Source: Achromobacter denitrificans NBRC 15125
Lineage (GTDB): Bacteria; Pseudomonadota; Gammaproteobacteria; Burkholderiales; Burkholderiaceae_B
Reading direction: 5' to 3'
Length of the DNA: 64,000 nt
Assembly: GCF_001571365.1 (NCBI RefSeq)
Contig: NZ_BCTQ01000005.1
Location: 62,001-126,000, forward strand
Shown: positions 8,455 through 16,351 of the stretch, piece after piece
Numbering within the stretch: position 1 is the first letter of the stretch
Layout: each line of letters starts with the position of its first letter
The notes under the pieces: generated by a model
The model's database searches: none
What the model was told of the DNA's origin: nothing
What the model saw: the letters and a program-made list of their open reading frames with translations, nothing else
Made by a program: the position numbers and the translations under genes

Positions 8455-9510
8455 TCAGGCCGGCTTGCGCAGGAAGCCCTGGTTGCCGCCGTTGCGGTTG
8501 GGCGCGAAGCCGTTGGCCTGCAGCGTCTCTTCCGCCGTTTCGTAGAAAACGCCGATCTTCATGATGTCCCGCGCCTGCTGCGCGGTCGCGATGGGACGGC
8601 CGAACTCGCCGGAGATGCGGACCAATTGCCGGATTTGCTCGACGGAACTCATCTTGCCCGTGCGTGTCTGGTTCCAGAGCACGTCTTCGATGCCGCAACG
8701 CACGTGCAGACCCAGGGCGATGCCGATCATGTTGATGGGCAGCACGTTGAGCACGGAGCTTTCCACCGTGACCACCGCGCCGTCGGGCACGGCGCGCAGC
8801 ATGTTGGCCAGGTTGTAGATGTTGGCCTGATCCATGCCGCCGCTGATGGCCACCCAGTTCATCACCAAGGGGCCCTTGTAGATGCCACGGCGGATCATCC
8901 GCTCGATCGTCTCGAAGCTGTTGATGTTGTATACCTGGAACTCGCTCTGGATTCCGGCGGCCGTCAGGCGCCGGATGTGCTCCTCGGCCCAGCTGGGATT
9001 CGCGGGCACGATCATGTCCTTGTAGGTGGAATAGAGCTGCGGAAATCCGCGGGAAACGCCATTGAAGTCGTCGATGCCGGCATGTTCGGTCACGTTCATC
9101 TGCGTGGTGTTGACGGTCACCGTGACCTGATCGGGCTTCGGGTCGAGTTCCGCCAGCATATGCCGCGTGTCGTCGCTCAGCCATTTGGCCGCCTGCCCCT
9201 CTTCGGGCGCAAAGCTGATGGAACCGCCAACCTGGATGATCATTTCGGGCACGGCTTCGCGCACTCCCGCGATCAGTTCATTGAACATGGACAGGCGCTT
9301 GCTGCCCTTGCCGTCCGCTTCCCGCACGTGCAGATGCAGCACGGTGGCGCCGGCTTCGTAGCAATCCACCGCCTTCTGGATCTGCTCTTGCATCGTGATC
9401 GGAATATCTTCCGGAAAGTCCGAAGGAATCCAGCCCGGCGCGTAGGGCGCGGCCGTGATGATCAAGGGCTGCTGGTTCTCGGGATACAGGTGGCCGTCGA
9501 GAAAGTTCAT
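8455..9510 (-). CDS. Beta-keto acid cleavage enzyme (BKACE, DUF849)
   Basis: A 351-residue TIM-barrel enzyme of the Kce/BKACE family. Members condense a beta-keto acid with acetyl-CoA and release acetoacetate plus a new acyl-CoA, using a divalent metal. The metal motif HLHVRE (H59, H61) is clear, as are QVGGSISFAPEEG, VNTTQMNVTEHAG, ISGGMDQ and the C-terminal HVRCGIEDVLWN segment. The substrate subtype cannot be read by eye. It is flanked by two Bug receptors on the same strand (gaps 147 and 84 bp), with an AraC-LysR regulator pair upstream, which suggests a dedicated uptake and degradation cluster for a keto acid or carnitine-like compound. Confidence 0.9.
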   Translation of the reverse strand: MNFLDGHLYPENQQPLIITAAPYAPGWIPSDFPEDIPITMQEQIQKAVDCYEAGATVLHLHVREADGKGSKRLSMFNELIAGVREAVPEMIIQVGGSISFAPEEGQAAKWLSDDTRHMLAELDPKPDQVTVTVNTTQMNVTEHAGIDDFNGVSRGFPQLYSTYKDMIVPANPSWAEEHIRRLTAAGIQSEFQVYNINSFETIERMIRRGIYKGPLVMNWVAISGGMDQANIYNLANMLRAVPDGAVVTVESSVLNVLPINMIGIALGLHVRCGIEDVLWNQTRTGKMSSVEQIRQLVRISGEFGRPIATAQQARDIMKIGVFYETAEETLQANGFAPNRNGGNQGFLRKPA

Positions 9511-9657
9511 GGCGAGGGTGCTCCGACTGAAAGTGGAAAAAGGAAGGCGTATGCCGAACTGCTTGGAAATCGGATGGACTGCGGCATCGGGCGCGCGCGG
9601 CGATACCGGCGCGCGAGCACGCGCCGTTGCAACGCACGGGGAGAGGTTTCGGGCGGG

Positions 9658-10626
9658 TCAGTTCGCCCGGATGTCGAATTTCTTGACGATCGCGGCGTTG
9701 CGCTGGAACAGCTGCCTGTTTTCCGCCAGCAGCGCAGCCGTGTCGGTGCTCACGTCAGGCTCCAGACCCACGTCGCTCAGCTTCTGCTGCACGGCGGGCA
9801 CGCTGGCCGCCTTGGCGATGGTCGCCTGGAGCTTCGCCAGGACCTCGGGCGAAAGCTTGCTGGAACCGTAGAAGCACACCTGCCCCTGGAACTGGATTTC
9901 CGGATAGCCCAGTTCGCTCATCGTCGGCACGTCGGGGAGATACCTGGACCGGTTCTTCCCGGCGACGGCATACGGGCGCAGCCTGCCGCTCCTGATCAAA
10001 GGCAAGGAAGTCACTATGCCATCGAACATGATGTCGACCTGGCCGCCGATCACGTCCTGCAGCGCCGGCGGGGATCCGAGATACGCCACGTGCTGCATGT
10101 CCAGGCCAGTCTGGCTGCTGAAGATCAGCCCCGAATACTGCGACACCGTGCCCGTTCCGTAGCTGGCGAAGGAGGATTTGCCTTTGCGCGTCTTTAAATG
10201 CTCGACCAGGCTCTGGAAATCCTGGGCCGGATAATTCGCGGAGCTCACGAGCGCGTAGCTCGTCAAGGCCACCCTGGCGATGGTGACGATGTCCGTCAGC
10301 GGGTCATAAGGCACCTTCATCACTTGCGGCGCCTCGACCAGCATGTTGCTCGGCCCGAGCGCGATCGTATCGCCGTCGGGGTCGGCCTTCAGCATGGCGC
10401 TGAGCCCGATGGATCCGGTTGCTCCCGGCCGGTTTTCGATAATGACGGGCCGGCCGATATCCATGGACATCTGCTGTCCGATCACGCGGGCGGCGATATC
10501 CACCGTGCCGCCCGCCGGCCCCGGGACGATGACGCGCAAGGGTTTGTCGCCCAACGCCCAGGCGCCAAACGCCAACGACCATCCGATCAGCGCCAACGCG
10601 GGCCGTGCAAATCGCTGCAGTCTCAT
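9658..10626 (-). CDS. Bug/TctC-family periplasmic solute receptor
   Basis: A 322-residue receptor with a Sec signal peptide (ARPALALIGWSLAFGAWALG, about 1-25). Family motifs are KPLRVIVPGPAGGTVDIAAR, VIIENRPGATGSIGLS, SSFASYGTG, HVAYLGSPPALQDVIGGQVD and a C-terminal half without the usual VPTMSELGYP changes. The start at 10626 has AAGGAGA 6 bases upstream; an upstream in-frame start at 10755 would add 43 residues before the signal peptide. It is the first structural gene after the AraC-type regulator (125-bp gap) and is followed by the BKACE gene. Confidence 0.92.
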   Translation of the reverse strand: MRLQRFARPALALIGWSLAFGAWALGDKPLRVIVPGPAGGTVDIAARVIGQQMSMDIGRPVIIENRPGATGSIGLSAMLKADPDGDTIALGPSNMLVEAPQVMKVPYDPLTDIVTIARVALTSYALVSSANYPAQDFQSLVEHLKTRKGKSSFASYGTGTVSQYSGLIFSSQTGLDMQHVAYLGSPPALQDVIGGQVDIMFDGIVTSLPLIRSGRLRPYAVAGKNRSRYLPDVPTMSELGYPEIQFQGQVCFYGSSKLSPEVLAKLQATIAKAASVPAVQQKLSDVGLEPDVSTDTAALLAENRQLFQRNAAIVKKFDIRAN

Positions 10627-10751
10627 GCTTGTCTCCTTTCTTATGTCGGACAGACGCGCCGGCTGCCTCGTGTCCGGTTCAACGTTGCTGCGGACCGGGC
10701 GCTGCGCACTATCTGGCCTGTGGGAACAAGTATCGGACGCGCAGGGCGCAA

Positions 10752-11795
10752 TCACTTGCTATTTTGGGACACAAATTTGCTATTTTGGGACAGGGCCTGA
10801 TTGCTCCACTGGGTCGCGCTGCATCCGAACAGGCCGTGGAACCAGTGGCCGAAACTGCTGGGCCCGGCAAAGCCCAGCAACTCCGCCACCTCGCCCAGCG
10901 GCAGGTCGCTCTCGCGCAAATGGTGCCTGGCCAGGTCCGAACGCACCTGGTCCAGCACGCGGCTGAAACTGAGCCCTTCCGCGTCGAGCCGGCGGTGCAG
11001 CGTGCGGCGGTCGATGTGCAGGAACCGCGCAACCTCAGGCGCGCTGCAGGCGCCGGTCGGCAACAGCGCCAATATGATCCGGCGGCAGGTCTCCTGGGCG
11101 CTTTCACCGCGATCCGTCAGCGCCGCTTCCAGGTATTTTCTTGCCAGGTCGGCCGCCACCTGGTCTCCGGGTTCGCGCGGCCTGGACAGATCGCTCGCCA
11201 GGCACACCAGGCCATTGAACTCCTGATTGAATTTGACGCTGCGCCTGAAGAAGGCCCGATGCGCGGAGACGTCCGCGGGCGGACGATGCGTGAAACAGAC
11301 GTCCAGCGGCTGCCAGCGCGGCCCGATCAATTCACTCAGGATGCGGAACATGGTGCCCACGGCAAGCTCGACCGACTGGCGCATCGCCAGCCCGGGCGTG
11401 GGCAGCAGATCCTCCCGGATGACCACCACGTTGCCCGTGTCTTCGACGCGGATGATCAGCGAAGCGTTCACCAGCCGCAAATAGCGGCACAGGGTGTCGA
11501 TGGCGGCCCTTGGCGTGGGTTCCTCCCTCAGCACCAGGCTGATGGGCCCGAGCGCGGAGAGCTTGCGCCGCGCCGCCATGCGCAACGCCAGGTCTTCCGT
11601 GCGCGTGGCGCGGGCGGTGATCTCCAGCAACTCGCGCACGGCGTCCCTGGAAATCGGCATCTCCGGATCATCCAGGAACTGCGCCTGCAACCCCACCGCT
11701 TTCATGAAGGCATAGGGATCCCGGCCGAGCGATTCGACCAGTTCGACATAGCCGCTCAGGCTGCCGCTGCGCATCAGCTGGGGAATCTGCCTCAT
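10752..11795 (-). CDS. AraC-family regulator (OruR/ArgR-like, 347 aa)
   Basis: The N-terminal domain (about 20-200: AFMKAVGLQAQFLDDPEMPI, then ALRMAARRKLSALGPISLV) is the arabinose-binding-like domain of the ~340 aa class. The C-terminal AraC DNA-binding domain (about 245-335) has two HTHs: APEVARFLHIDRRTLHRRL and LPLGEVAELLGFAGPSSFGH. The start overlaps the LysR stop as ATGA, so the two regulators are translationally coupled. Its last residues SQNSKFVSQNSK come from a 21-bp tandem repeat and lie beyond the normal end of the domain. It probably controls the downstream Bug-BKACE genes. Confidence 0.88.
   Translation of the reverse strand: MRQIPQLMRSGSLSGYVELVESLGRDPYAFMKAVGLQAQFLDDPEMPISRDAVRELLEITARATRTEDLALRMAARRKLSALGPISLVLREEPTPRAAIDTLCRYLRLVNASLIIRVEDTGNVVVIREDLLPTPGLAMRQSVELAVGTMFRILSELIGPRWQPLDVCFTHRPPADVSAHRAFFRRSVKFNQEFNGLVCLASDLSRPREPGDQVAADLARKYLEAALTDRGESAQETCRRIILALLPTGACSAPEVARFLHIDRRTLHRRLDAEGLSFSRVLDQVRSDLARHHLRESDLPLGEVAELLGFAGPSSFGHWFHGLFGCSATQWSNQALSQNSKFVSQNSK
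10756..10792. repeat. Short tandem repeat at the AraC 3' end
   Basis: A 16-bp perfect direct repeat TTGCTATTTTGGGACA at 10756-10771 and 10777-10792, period 21 bp (two helical turns, seven codons). It is more AT-rich than its surroundings, lies inside the last codons of the AraC gene and ends about 130 bp upstream of the Bug start. Both helical-phase spacing and position fit a pair of activator half-sites for the AraC protein. Confidence 0.6.
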
Positions 11796-12694
11796 GATTC
11801 GGCCTCGAATTCCCGGCACAGCCACGCCAGGAAGGCTTTCACCGGCGGATGGCGTTCGCGGCCCGGCGCGCACAGCGCCGTATACGCGGCGCCCTCCACC
11901 CGAACCTCGGGGCGGTAGGCCACCAACGTGCCCGCGCCGACGCTGTCCGACACCATCACGGAACTGGCCAGCACCATTCCCTGCCCCGCGATCGCGGCCT
12001 GCAGCGCATAGTGTTCCTCGGCGTAGGCATGCAGCGCCGCCGGCTCGCGCCAGGCCGGCAGCCCGGCGGCGTCGCACCAGTCCTGCCAGCCCTGCTCGTA
12101 CAGCAGGGAATCGCGCCAGCGCACCGTCACCAGCGCGGGCGGGCGCCGGCCCTGCCGGGCCACCAGGGCGGGCGCGCCGTAAACGCCGAACCATTCCTGC
12201 AGCCCGCAGGCCGCGCGAAGATCGGGAAAGCGTTGGCGGCTGTAGCGCACGGCCACGTCCACGCTGGCGTCCTGCAGCAGGTCCACGGGCTCGGCGCTGG
12301 CGTTCAAGTTCAACTGGTACTGCGGGCAGGCCTCGTAGAAGCGGCCCAGCCGCGGCACCAGCCAAAGCGCCGCGAACGAATGCGTGGTGGAGACCGTCAG
12401 CGCGCCCGAGGCCGGCGCCGGCCGCAGGGCGTCCAGCGCCTGGGCCACGTCGAGCAGCGCGCCATGCACGCCGGCGAACAAGCGCGCGCCGGCGTCGGTC
12501 AGCCGAACGCCGCGCGGCACGCGCTCGAACAGCGCGACGCCCACATGCCGTTCGAGCGCCTTGACCTGATGCGAGACGGCCGTGGCCGTAACGGCAAGCT
12601 CGGCCGCGGCCAGCTTGAAGCTGCGCAGCCGGGCCGCCGCCTCGAAGGTGCGCAAGGAGGTAACGGGAAGCGTGGCGAACATGGCCCCTGCCAT
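11792..12694 (-). CDS. LysR-family regulator (GcvA-like)
   Basis: A 300-residue LTTR. The HTH region has LPVTSLRTFEAAARLRSFKL, then AVTATAVSHQVKALERHVG, the wording of the GcvA/AmpR subgroup. The effector domain begins at GALTVSTTHSFAALWLVPRL. The first ATG (12694) is used; an internal ATG at 12682 would give the usual GcvA-like N-terminus MFATLPV and is equally likely. It is divergent from an FMN reductase gene (114-bp gap) and translationally coupled to the downstream AraC gene, so it may govern both sides. Confidence 0.88.
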   Translation of the reverse strand: MAGAMFATLPVTSLRTFEAAARLRSFKLAAAELAVTATAVSHQVKALERHVGVALFERVPRGVRLTDAGARLFAGVHGALLDVAQALDALRPAPASGALTVSTTHSFAALWLVPRLGRFYEACPQYQLNLNASAEPVDLLQDASVDVAVRYSRQRFPDLRAACGLQEWFGVYGAPALVARQGRRPPALVTVRWRDSLLYEQGWQDWCDAAGLPAWREPAALHAYAEEHYALQAAIAGQGMVLASSVMVSDSVGAGTLVAYRPEVRVEGAAYTALCAPGRERHPPVKAFLAWLCREFEAES

Positions 12695-12698
12695 TCAC

Positions 12699-12713
12699 AT
12701 GAAATTAATTCAT
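12699..12713. promoter_or_regulatory. Putative LysR operator
   Basis: Perfect inverted repeat ATGAA, spacer ATTAA, TTCAT, starting 5 bp upstream of the LysR start in the LysR/FMN-reductase divergent gap. It matches the expected short dyad with T/A ends of LTTR autoregulatory sites, here placed over the LysR translation start region. The assignment is inferred from symmetry and position. Confidence 0.5.
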
Positions 12714-12808
12714 CTTAGTGCAGGAATGATCATTTGTCGTCCCTTGCGCCGGACTCCTATATTTTCCTTTCCGCATGGAACATCGAATCCGCACAAAAGG
12801 AATCTCGC

Positions 12809-13483
12809 ATGAATTCACATCATCCCGACAAGCGCCTGCTGATCCTGGTGGGCAGCCCCCGGCGCGACGGCAACAGCGCGGCGCTGGGCGCGGCCGCGCT
12901 GCGCGGCGCGCAGGCCGCCGGCCTGTCCGCCGCGCTGCTTTTCCTGGACGACTACATCCAGGGCTTCCTGCCCGACCTGCGGCATGCGCCAGCGCCGGCC
13001 GACCGCTATGCGGAGCTGTTCCTGGAACACTTCCTGCCGGCCGACGGCGTGCTGATCTGCACGCCCATCTATTGGTATGGGATGTCGGCGCAGACCAAGG
13101 CCTTCTTCGACCGGTCCTTCAGCCACTATGCCGGCGCCAGCCCCGAGGCGGAACAGGCCAAGGCCCGCATGGCCGGCAAGCGCCTGGGCCTGGCGGTGGC
13201 GTCGGAAGAGACCTATCCCGGCGCGGCGCTGGGCATCGTGCACCAGGTCCAGGAATACGCGCGCTACACGCACTCGGATTTCGTCGGCTACGTGCACGGC
13301 GTAGGCAATCTGCGCGGAGAGGTCGCGGCCGATCCCCGCCGGCCGCTGGAGGCGGCGGAGCGGCTGGGCGCCGATTTCTTCACGCTCAAGTATTCCGACT
13401 ACCGGCTCGAAACGCCCCGCGACCGCAACGTCTGGCCCTCGCCCGAACCGGCCTTGCGCAGCACCCCCGGCGTGCTGCCGTAG
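12809..13483 (+). CDS. NAD(P)H-dependent FMN reductase (flavodoxin fold)
   Basis: A 224-residue protein of the flavodoxin-like fold (NADPH-dependent FMN reductase/NAD(P)H oxidoreductase family). The phosphate-binding loop is LILVGSPRRDGNSAALG at the N-terminus. The second flavin loop CTPIYWYGMSAQTKAFFDRS is near residues 90-110. The start at 12809 follows AAAAGGAA by about 6 bases. It is divergent from a GcvA-like LysR, the classic regulator-target pair. The last 28 codons overlap the 3' end of the convergent AraC gene by 85 bp. Confidence 0.85.
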   Translation: MNSHHPDKRLLILVGSPRRDGNSAALGAAALRGAQAAGLSAALLFLDDYIQGFLPDLRHAPAPADRYAELFLEHFLPADGVLICTPIYWYGMSAQTKAFFDRSFSHYAGASPEAEQAKARMAGKRLGLAVASEETYPGAALGIVHQVQEYARYTHSDFVGYVHGVGNLRGEVAADPRRPLEAAERLGADFFTLKYSDYRLETPRDRNVWPSPEPALRSTPGVLP

Positions 13484-14235
13484 ACCAGCTTGAACACGCG
13501 CGTCAGGTGGGCCTGGTCGGCGAAGCCCACCGCCTGCGCGGCCTCCGCCAGCGGCAGGCCTTCGCGCAGCAGCACGCGGGCGCGCGCCACCCGCCAATTG
13601 CGCAGCCAGGCCAGCGGCGGCAGGCCGTAGCGCCGGGCGAACTGCTTCACCAGCGTGGTGCGATGGCGGTCCTGCGCCTGCGCCAGCGCCTCCAGGTCGG
13701 GCGCGCAGGCCGGATCGGCCGCCATGCGTTCGCGCAGCAACTCGCACACGTCGGGCGCCCGGGTCCCGGCCGCGGGCTTCGGCCGGCCGTGCGAGGCCAG
13801 CAGGCCGAACAGCGCGGCCGAAATGCGCTCGCGGCGCAGGCCGTCCGCGATGGGATCCGGCGTCAGCGCATCCAGCCATCGGCCGCACAAGGCGGCATCC
13901 GCGATGACGGGCCCGGCCAGCGAGGCGCCGCCGCCGAACAGCGCTCGCTCGTGGTCGGCGAACCAGGCGGGATCGATGTAGGCCATGCGGTAGGCCAGCG
14001 GCGCGTCCGACGTGCCGCCCGTATGCACCTGCCCCGGCGCGATCAGCACCAACTCGCCCTCGCCCGCCGACTGCGCCCGCCCATGCACCGTGAAGGCGCA
14101 GCGGCCCGCCGCGATGGCGCCCACGGACCAGGCGTCGTGGAAATGCGGGGCATAGCGATAGGCCCGCAGGTCCGCGATCAGGACGTCGCCGGGCAGGCCC
14201 GCGCCGCAATGCCAGATGTGTTGGGAAACCGCCAT
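13399..14235 (-). CDS. AraC-family transcriptional regulator (cupin type)
   Basis: A 278-residue protein. The N-terminal AraC-binding cupin (about 1-150) has APHFHDAWSVGAI and LVLIAPGQVHTG. The C-terminal double HTH (175-265) has LAQAQDRHRTTLVKQFARRY and LPLAEAAQAVGFADQAHLTRVFK, ending with the typical GSTPGVLR. The last 15 residues extend beyond the domain and overlap the convergent FMN reductase gene. A regulated target is not evident; proline dehydrogenase and EamA lie upstream on the same strand, and this gene starts 21 bp after the proline dehydrogenase stop, suggesting one transcript. Confidence 0.87.
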   Translation of the reverse strand: MAVSQHIWHCGAGLPGDVLIADLRAYRYAPHFHDAWSVGAIAAGRCAFTVHGRAQSAGEGELVLIAPGQVHTGGTSDAPLAYRMAYIDPAWFADHERALFGGGASLAGPVIADAALCGRWLDALTPDPIADGLRRERISAALFGLLASHGRPKPAAGTRAPDVCELLRERMAADPACAPDLEALAQAQDRHRTTLVKQFARRYGLPPLAWLRNWRVARARVLLREGLPLAEAAQAVGFADQAHLTRVFKLVYGSTPGVLRKAGSGEGQTLRSRGVSSR

Positions 14236-14256
14236 GTATGCGCCTGCTGCTGGCGG

Positions 14257-15216
14257 CTACCCGAAATAGCGCCCGTCCGGCGTCAGGGAACGGGCCAGCA
14301 GCCACGCGTTGCGAGGATTCTCTCCCACCCGGCGGATGGCGTAGGGCCACCAGTCGCCGCCGAACGGCAGATAGACCCTGACGTTATAGCCCAAGGCGCG
14401 CAGCGCGAGCTGCCAGTCCGGGCGCACGCCGTAGAGCATTTCGAATTCGAAGGCGTCCGGATCCCAGCCGCGCTCGCGCGCCAGCGCCATGATGGCGCCG
14501 GCCAGGCGGTCGTCGTGCGTGCCGAAAACGGGATAGAAGCCCGACTCCCGCGCCTCCCGCGACAGCATGATGGACGCGGCGTCCAGATAGGCCTGGTCCA
14601 CGCGCGCGCGCCCGGCGTGGTCGAGGGCGCGCTCCGGAAAAGCGCCCTTGACCAACCGCAGCGCGGTGCGCTGCCGGATGGCCCAGGCCAGGTCTTCCGG
14701 CGTGCGGCGCCGCCGCGCCTGCAAGGTAAGTCCGGCCGGTACCCCGGCGGCCAGCAGGTCCCGATGCAAGGCGCAGGTCCGGTCGAGGATGCCGGCGTCC
14801 TCCATGTCCAGCACCAGCCAGTCGCGGCCCGCGCCGGCGGCCCGGCGCGCCGCCATGCCGATGCGTCCGGCATTGTCCTGCCCCAGCGCGTCGCTGTGCA
14901 TGTAGCCGATGGCGGTGGGATCGACCGACACGTGCGCGTCCAGCCCCGCGGCCGCAAGCGCCTCGCAGGCGCCGATCGCCTGGGCGACGTTGTGCTCGAT
15001 GGCCTGGAGGTCGGCCACGTATTCGCCGAGATAGAACAGCGAGGCCCGGATGCCGTGGGCCTCGCGCAGCCTGGCCGCGGTCCGCACCGCCGCCTCCACG
15101 TCCGCCCCGCCGACGAAGCGGCCGGCCAGCGAACTGCGCGCCGCCAGGGCCCGCATCGCCCGTCCCGCCACGGGGTTGCGCGCCAGCGCGATCGCGGTTC
15201 TTTGGAACATGCTCAT
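14257..15216 (-). CDS. Proline dehydrogenase family protein
   Basis: A 319-residue monofunctional PRODH-like FAD protein, expected to oxidise L-proline (or a related imino acid) to the pyrroline and pass electrons to quinone. Visible features are FYLGEYV near residue 60, VSVDPTAIGYMHS, DWLVLDMEDAG, LRLVKGAFPE, PVFGTHDDRL, EFEMLYGVRP and the C-terminal RVYLPFGGDWWPYAIRRVGENPRN (barrel-closing motif of the family, split here for length). Start: ATG 15216 has AAGGGAG 5 bases upstream; a TTG at 15231 also fits in frame. It lies upstream of an AraC gene and downstream of EamA on the same strand. Confidence 0.85.
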   Translation of the reverse strand: MSMFQRTAIALARNPVAGRAMRALAARSSLAGRFVGGADVEAAVRTAARLREAHGIRASLFYLGEYVADLQAIEHNVAQAIGACEALAAAGLDAHVSVDPTAIGYMHSDALGQDNAGRIGMAARRAAGAGRDWLVLDMEDAGILDRTCALHRDLLAAGVPAGLTLQARRRRTPEDLAWAIRQRTALRLVKGAFPERALDHAGRARVDQAYLDAASIMLSREARESGFYPVFGTHDDRLAGAIMALARERGWDPDAFEFEMLYGVRPDWQLALRALGYNVRVYLPFGGDWWPYAIRRVGENPRNAWLLARSLTPDGRYFG

Positions 15217-15293
15217 GGGCTCTCCCTTCAAAGCGCATCACTATGGCGGCGCGGCGCGGGCGCGTCTTGAACGCCAGTGAAGGAGCAAGCCGC

Positions 15294-16196
15294 TCAGGCG
15301 CGCGCGAGCGTCCGGCCGCGGCCGAACAGCGGGCGCTGTACCGTCTGCGCCAGCAGCACGCCCGCCAGCGTCACCGCGCCGCCCAGCAGGTGGTACATGC
15401 GCAATTGCTCGCGCAGCAGGACGAAGGCGGCCAGCGCGGTGAACAGGGGCAGCAGGTTGATGAAGATGCTGCAGCGGTTGGGGCCCAGGCGCTGCACGCC
15501 TTCGATCCACAGGAACGACAGGAGCACCGAAGAGAAAATGCCGGCGTACAGGATCAGCGGAACGGTGTTCATGTCCAGGGCGGCCTGCGCCGCGGGAACG
15601 CGCAGGTACAGCGGCAGCATGTAGAGCAGCGCGAAGATCGACTGCACGAAGGTGGACTGCCATGCCGGCACCGGCACCTTCCAATGGCGCAGCAGCACGC
15701 CGTACAGCGCGTACGACAAGGCCGCCAGCAGCATCAGGCCGTCGCCCGCGTGGATGCCCTGCTGGAACACGCTCAACATGTCGCCCTGGCCCACCAGGTA
15801 CAGCAGCCCCAGGAACGAAAGCGCGCCGCCCGCGGCCATGCCCAGGGTCAGCGGATCACGCAGGATCACCACGCTGAGCAGCATGCTCAGCAAGGGGATC
15901 AGCGCGGTCAGGATGGCCATATTGGTGGCCGTCGTGGTTTCGGCCGCCCGATAGGACAGCGCCTGGAATACCGCCGACGACAGCGCGCCGTAGAGCGCCA
16001 GCTTGGGCCAGTGGCGCAGCAGGGTCTTGCGGTTGCGCCAGGCCGGGCGCGCCGTGAACAGGCCCATGATGCACAGCGCCAGCACCAGGCGGTAGAACGT
16101 GATGGCGGTGGGCGAGATGGCGCTGGCGGCCATCTTGGAAACGATGACGTTGCCCGCCCAGAACAGAATGGCGAACAACGGGAACAGATAGGACAT
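15294..16196 (-). CDS. EamA/DMT-family permease
   Basis: A 300-residue inner-membrane protein with ten predicted hydrophobic helices in two EamA repeats (about 1-130 and 145-280). First repeat: FAILFWAGNVIVSK and LSYRAAETTTATNMAILTAL. Second repeat: LSYALYGVLLRHW and LLPLFTALAAFVLLREQL. These proteins mostly export amino acids or metabolites. The start MSYLFPLF (16196) was chosen because it places the first helix normally; the open frame extends to 16235. Its neighbours, proline dehydrogenase and DadA, suggest an amino-acid context. Confidence 0.87.
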   Translation of the reverse strand: MSYLFPLFAILFWAGNVIVSKMAASAISPTAITFYRLVLALCIMGLFTARPAWRNRKTLLRHWPKLALYGALSSAVFQALSYRAAETTTATNMAILTALIPLLSMLLSVVILRDPLTLGMAAGGALSFLGLLYLVGQGDMLSVFQQGIHAGDGLMLLAALSYALYGVLLRHWKVPVPAWQSTFVQSIFALLYMLPLYLRVPAAQAALDMNTVPLILYAGIFSSVLLSFLWIEGVQRLGPNRCSIFINLLPLFTALAAFVLLREQLRMYHLLGGAVTLAGVLLAQTVQRPLFGRGRTLARA

Positions 16197-16335
16197 GACG
16201 GTCTCGCTCGAAGGATGGGTATCGGCTCCCCGCAAGCCGCCCGAAGGCTGCTCGCGTAGGGAGGATCGCTATCCTATTGAGCCCGGATCAGTCCGTCTGC
16301 CGATGAAAAGACAGCCGCTATCGTGAAATGGACAT

Positions 16336-16351
16336 CCGCCCTCACGGGCGG
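16336..16351 (-). terminator. Short hairpin at the dadA stop codon
   Basis: CCGCCC (16336-16341), loop TCAC, GGGCGG (16346-16351). The dadA stop codon lies in the loop. The stem extends one more pair outward. No strong U-tract follows on the minus strand, so this is only a candidate terminator. Confidence 0.3.
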
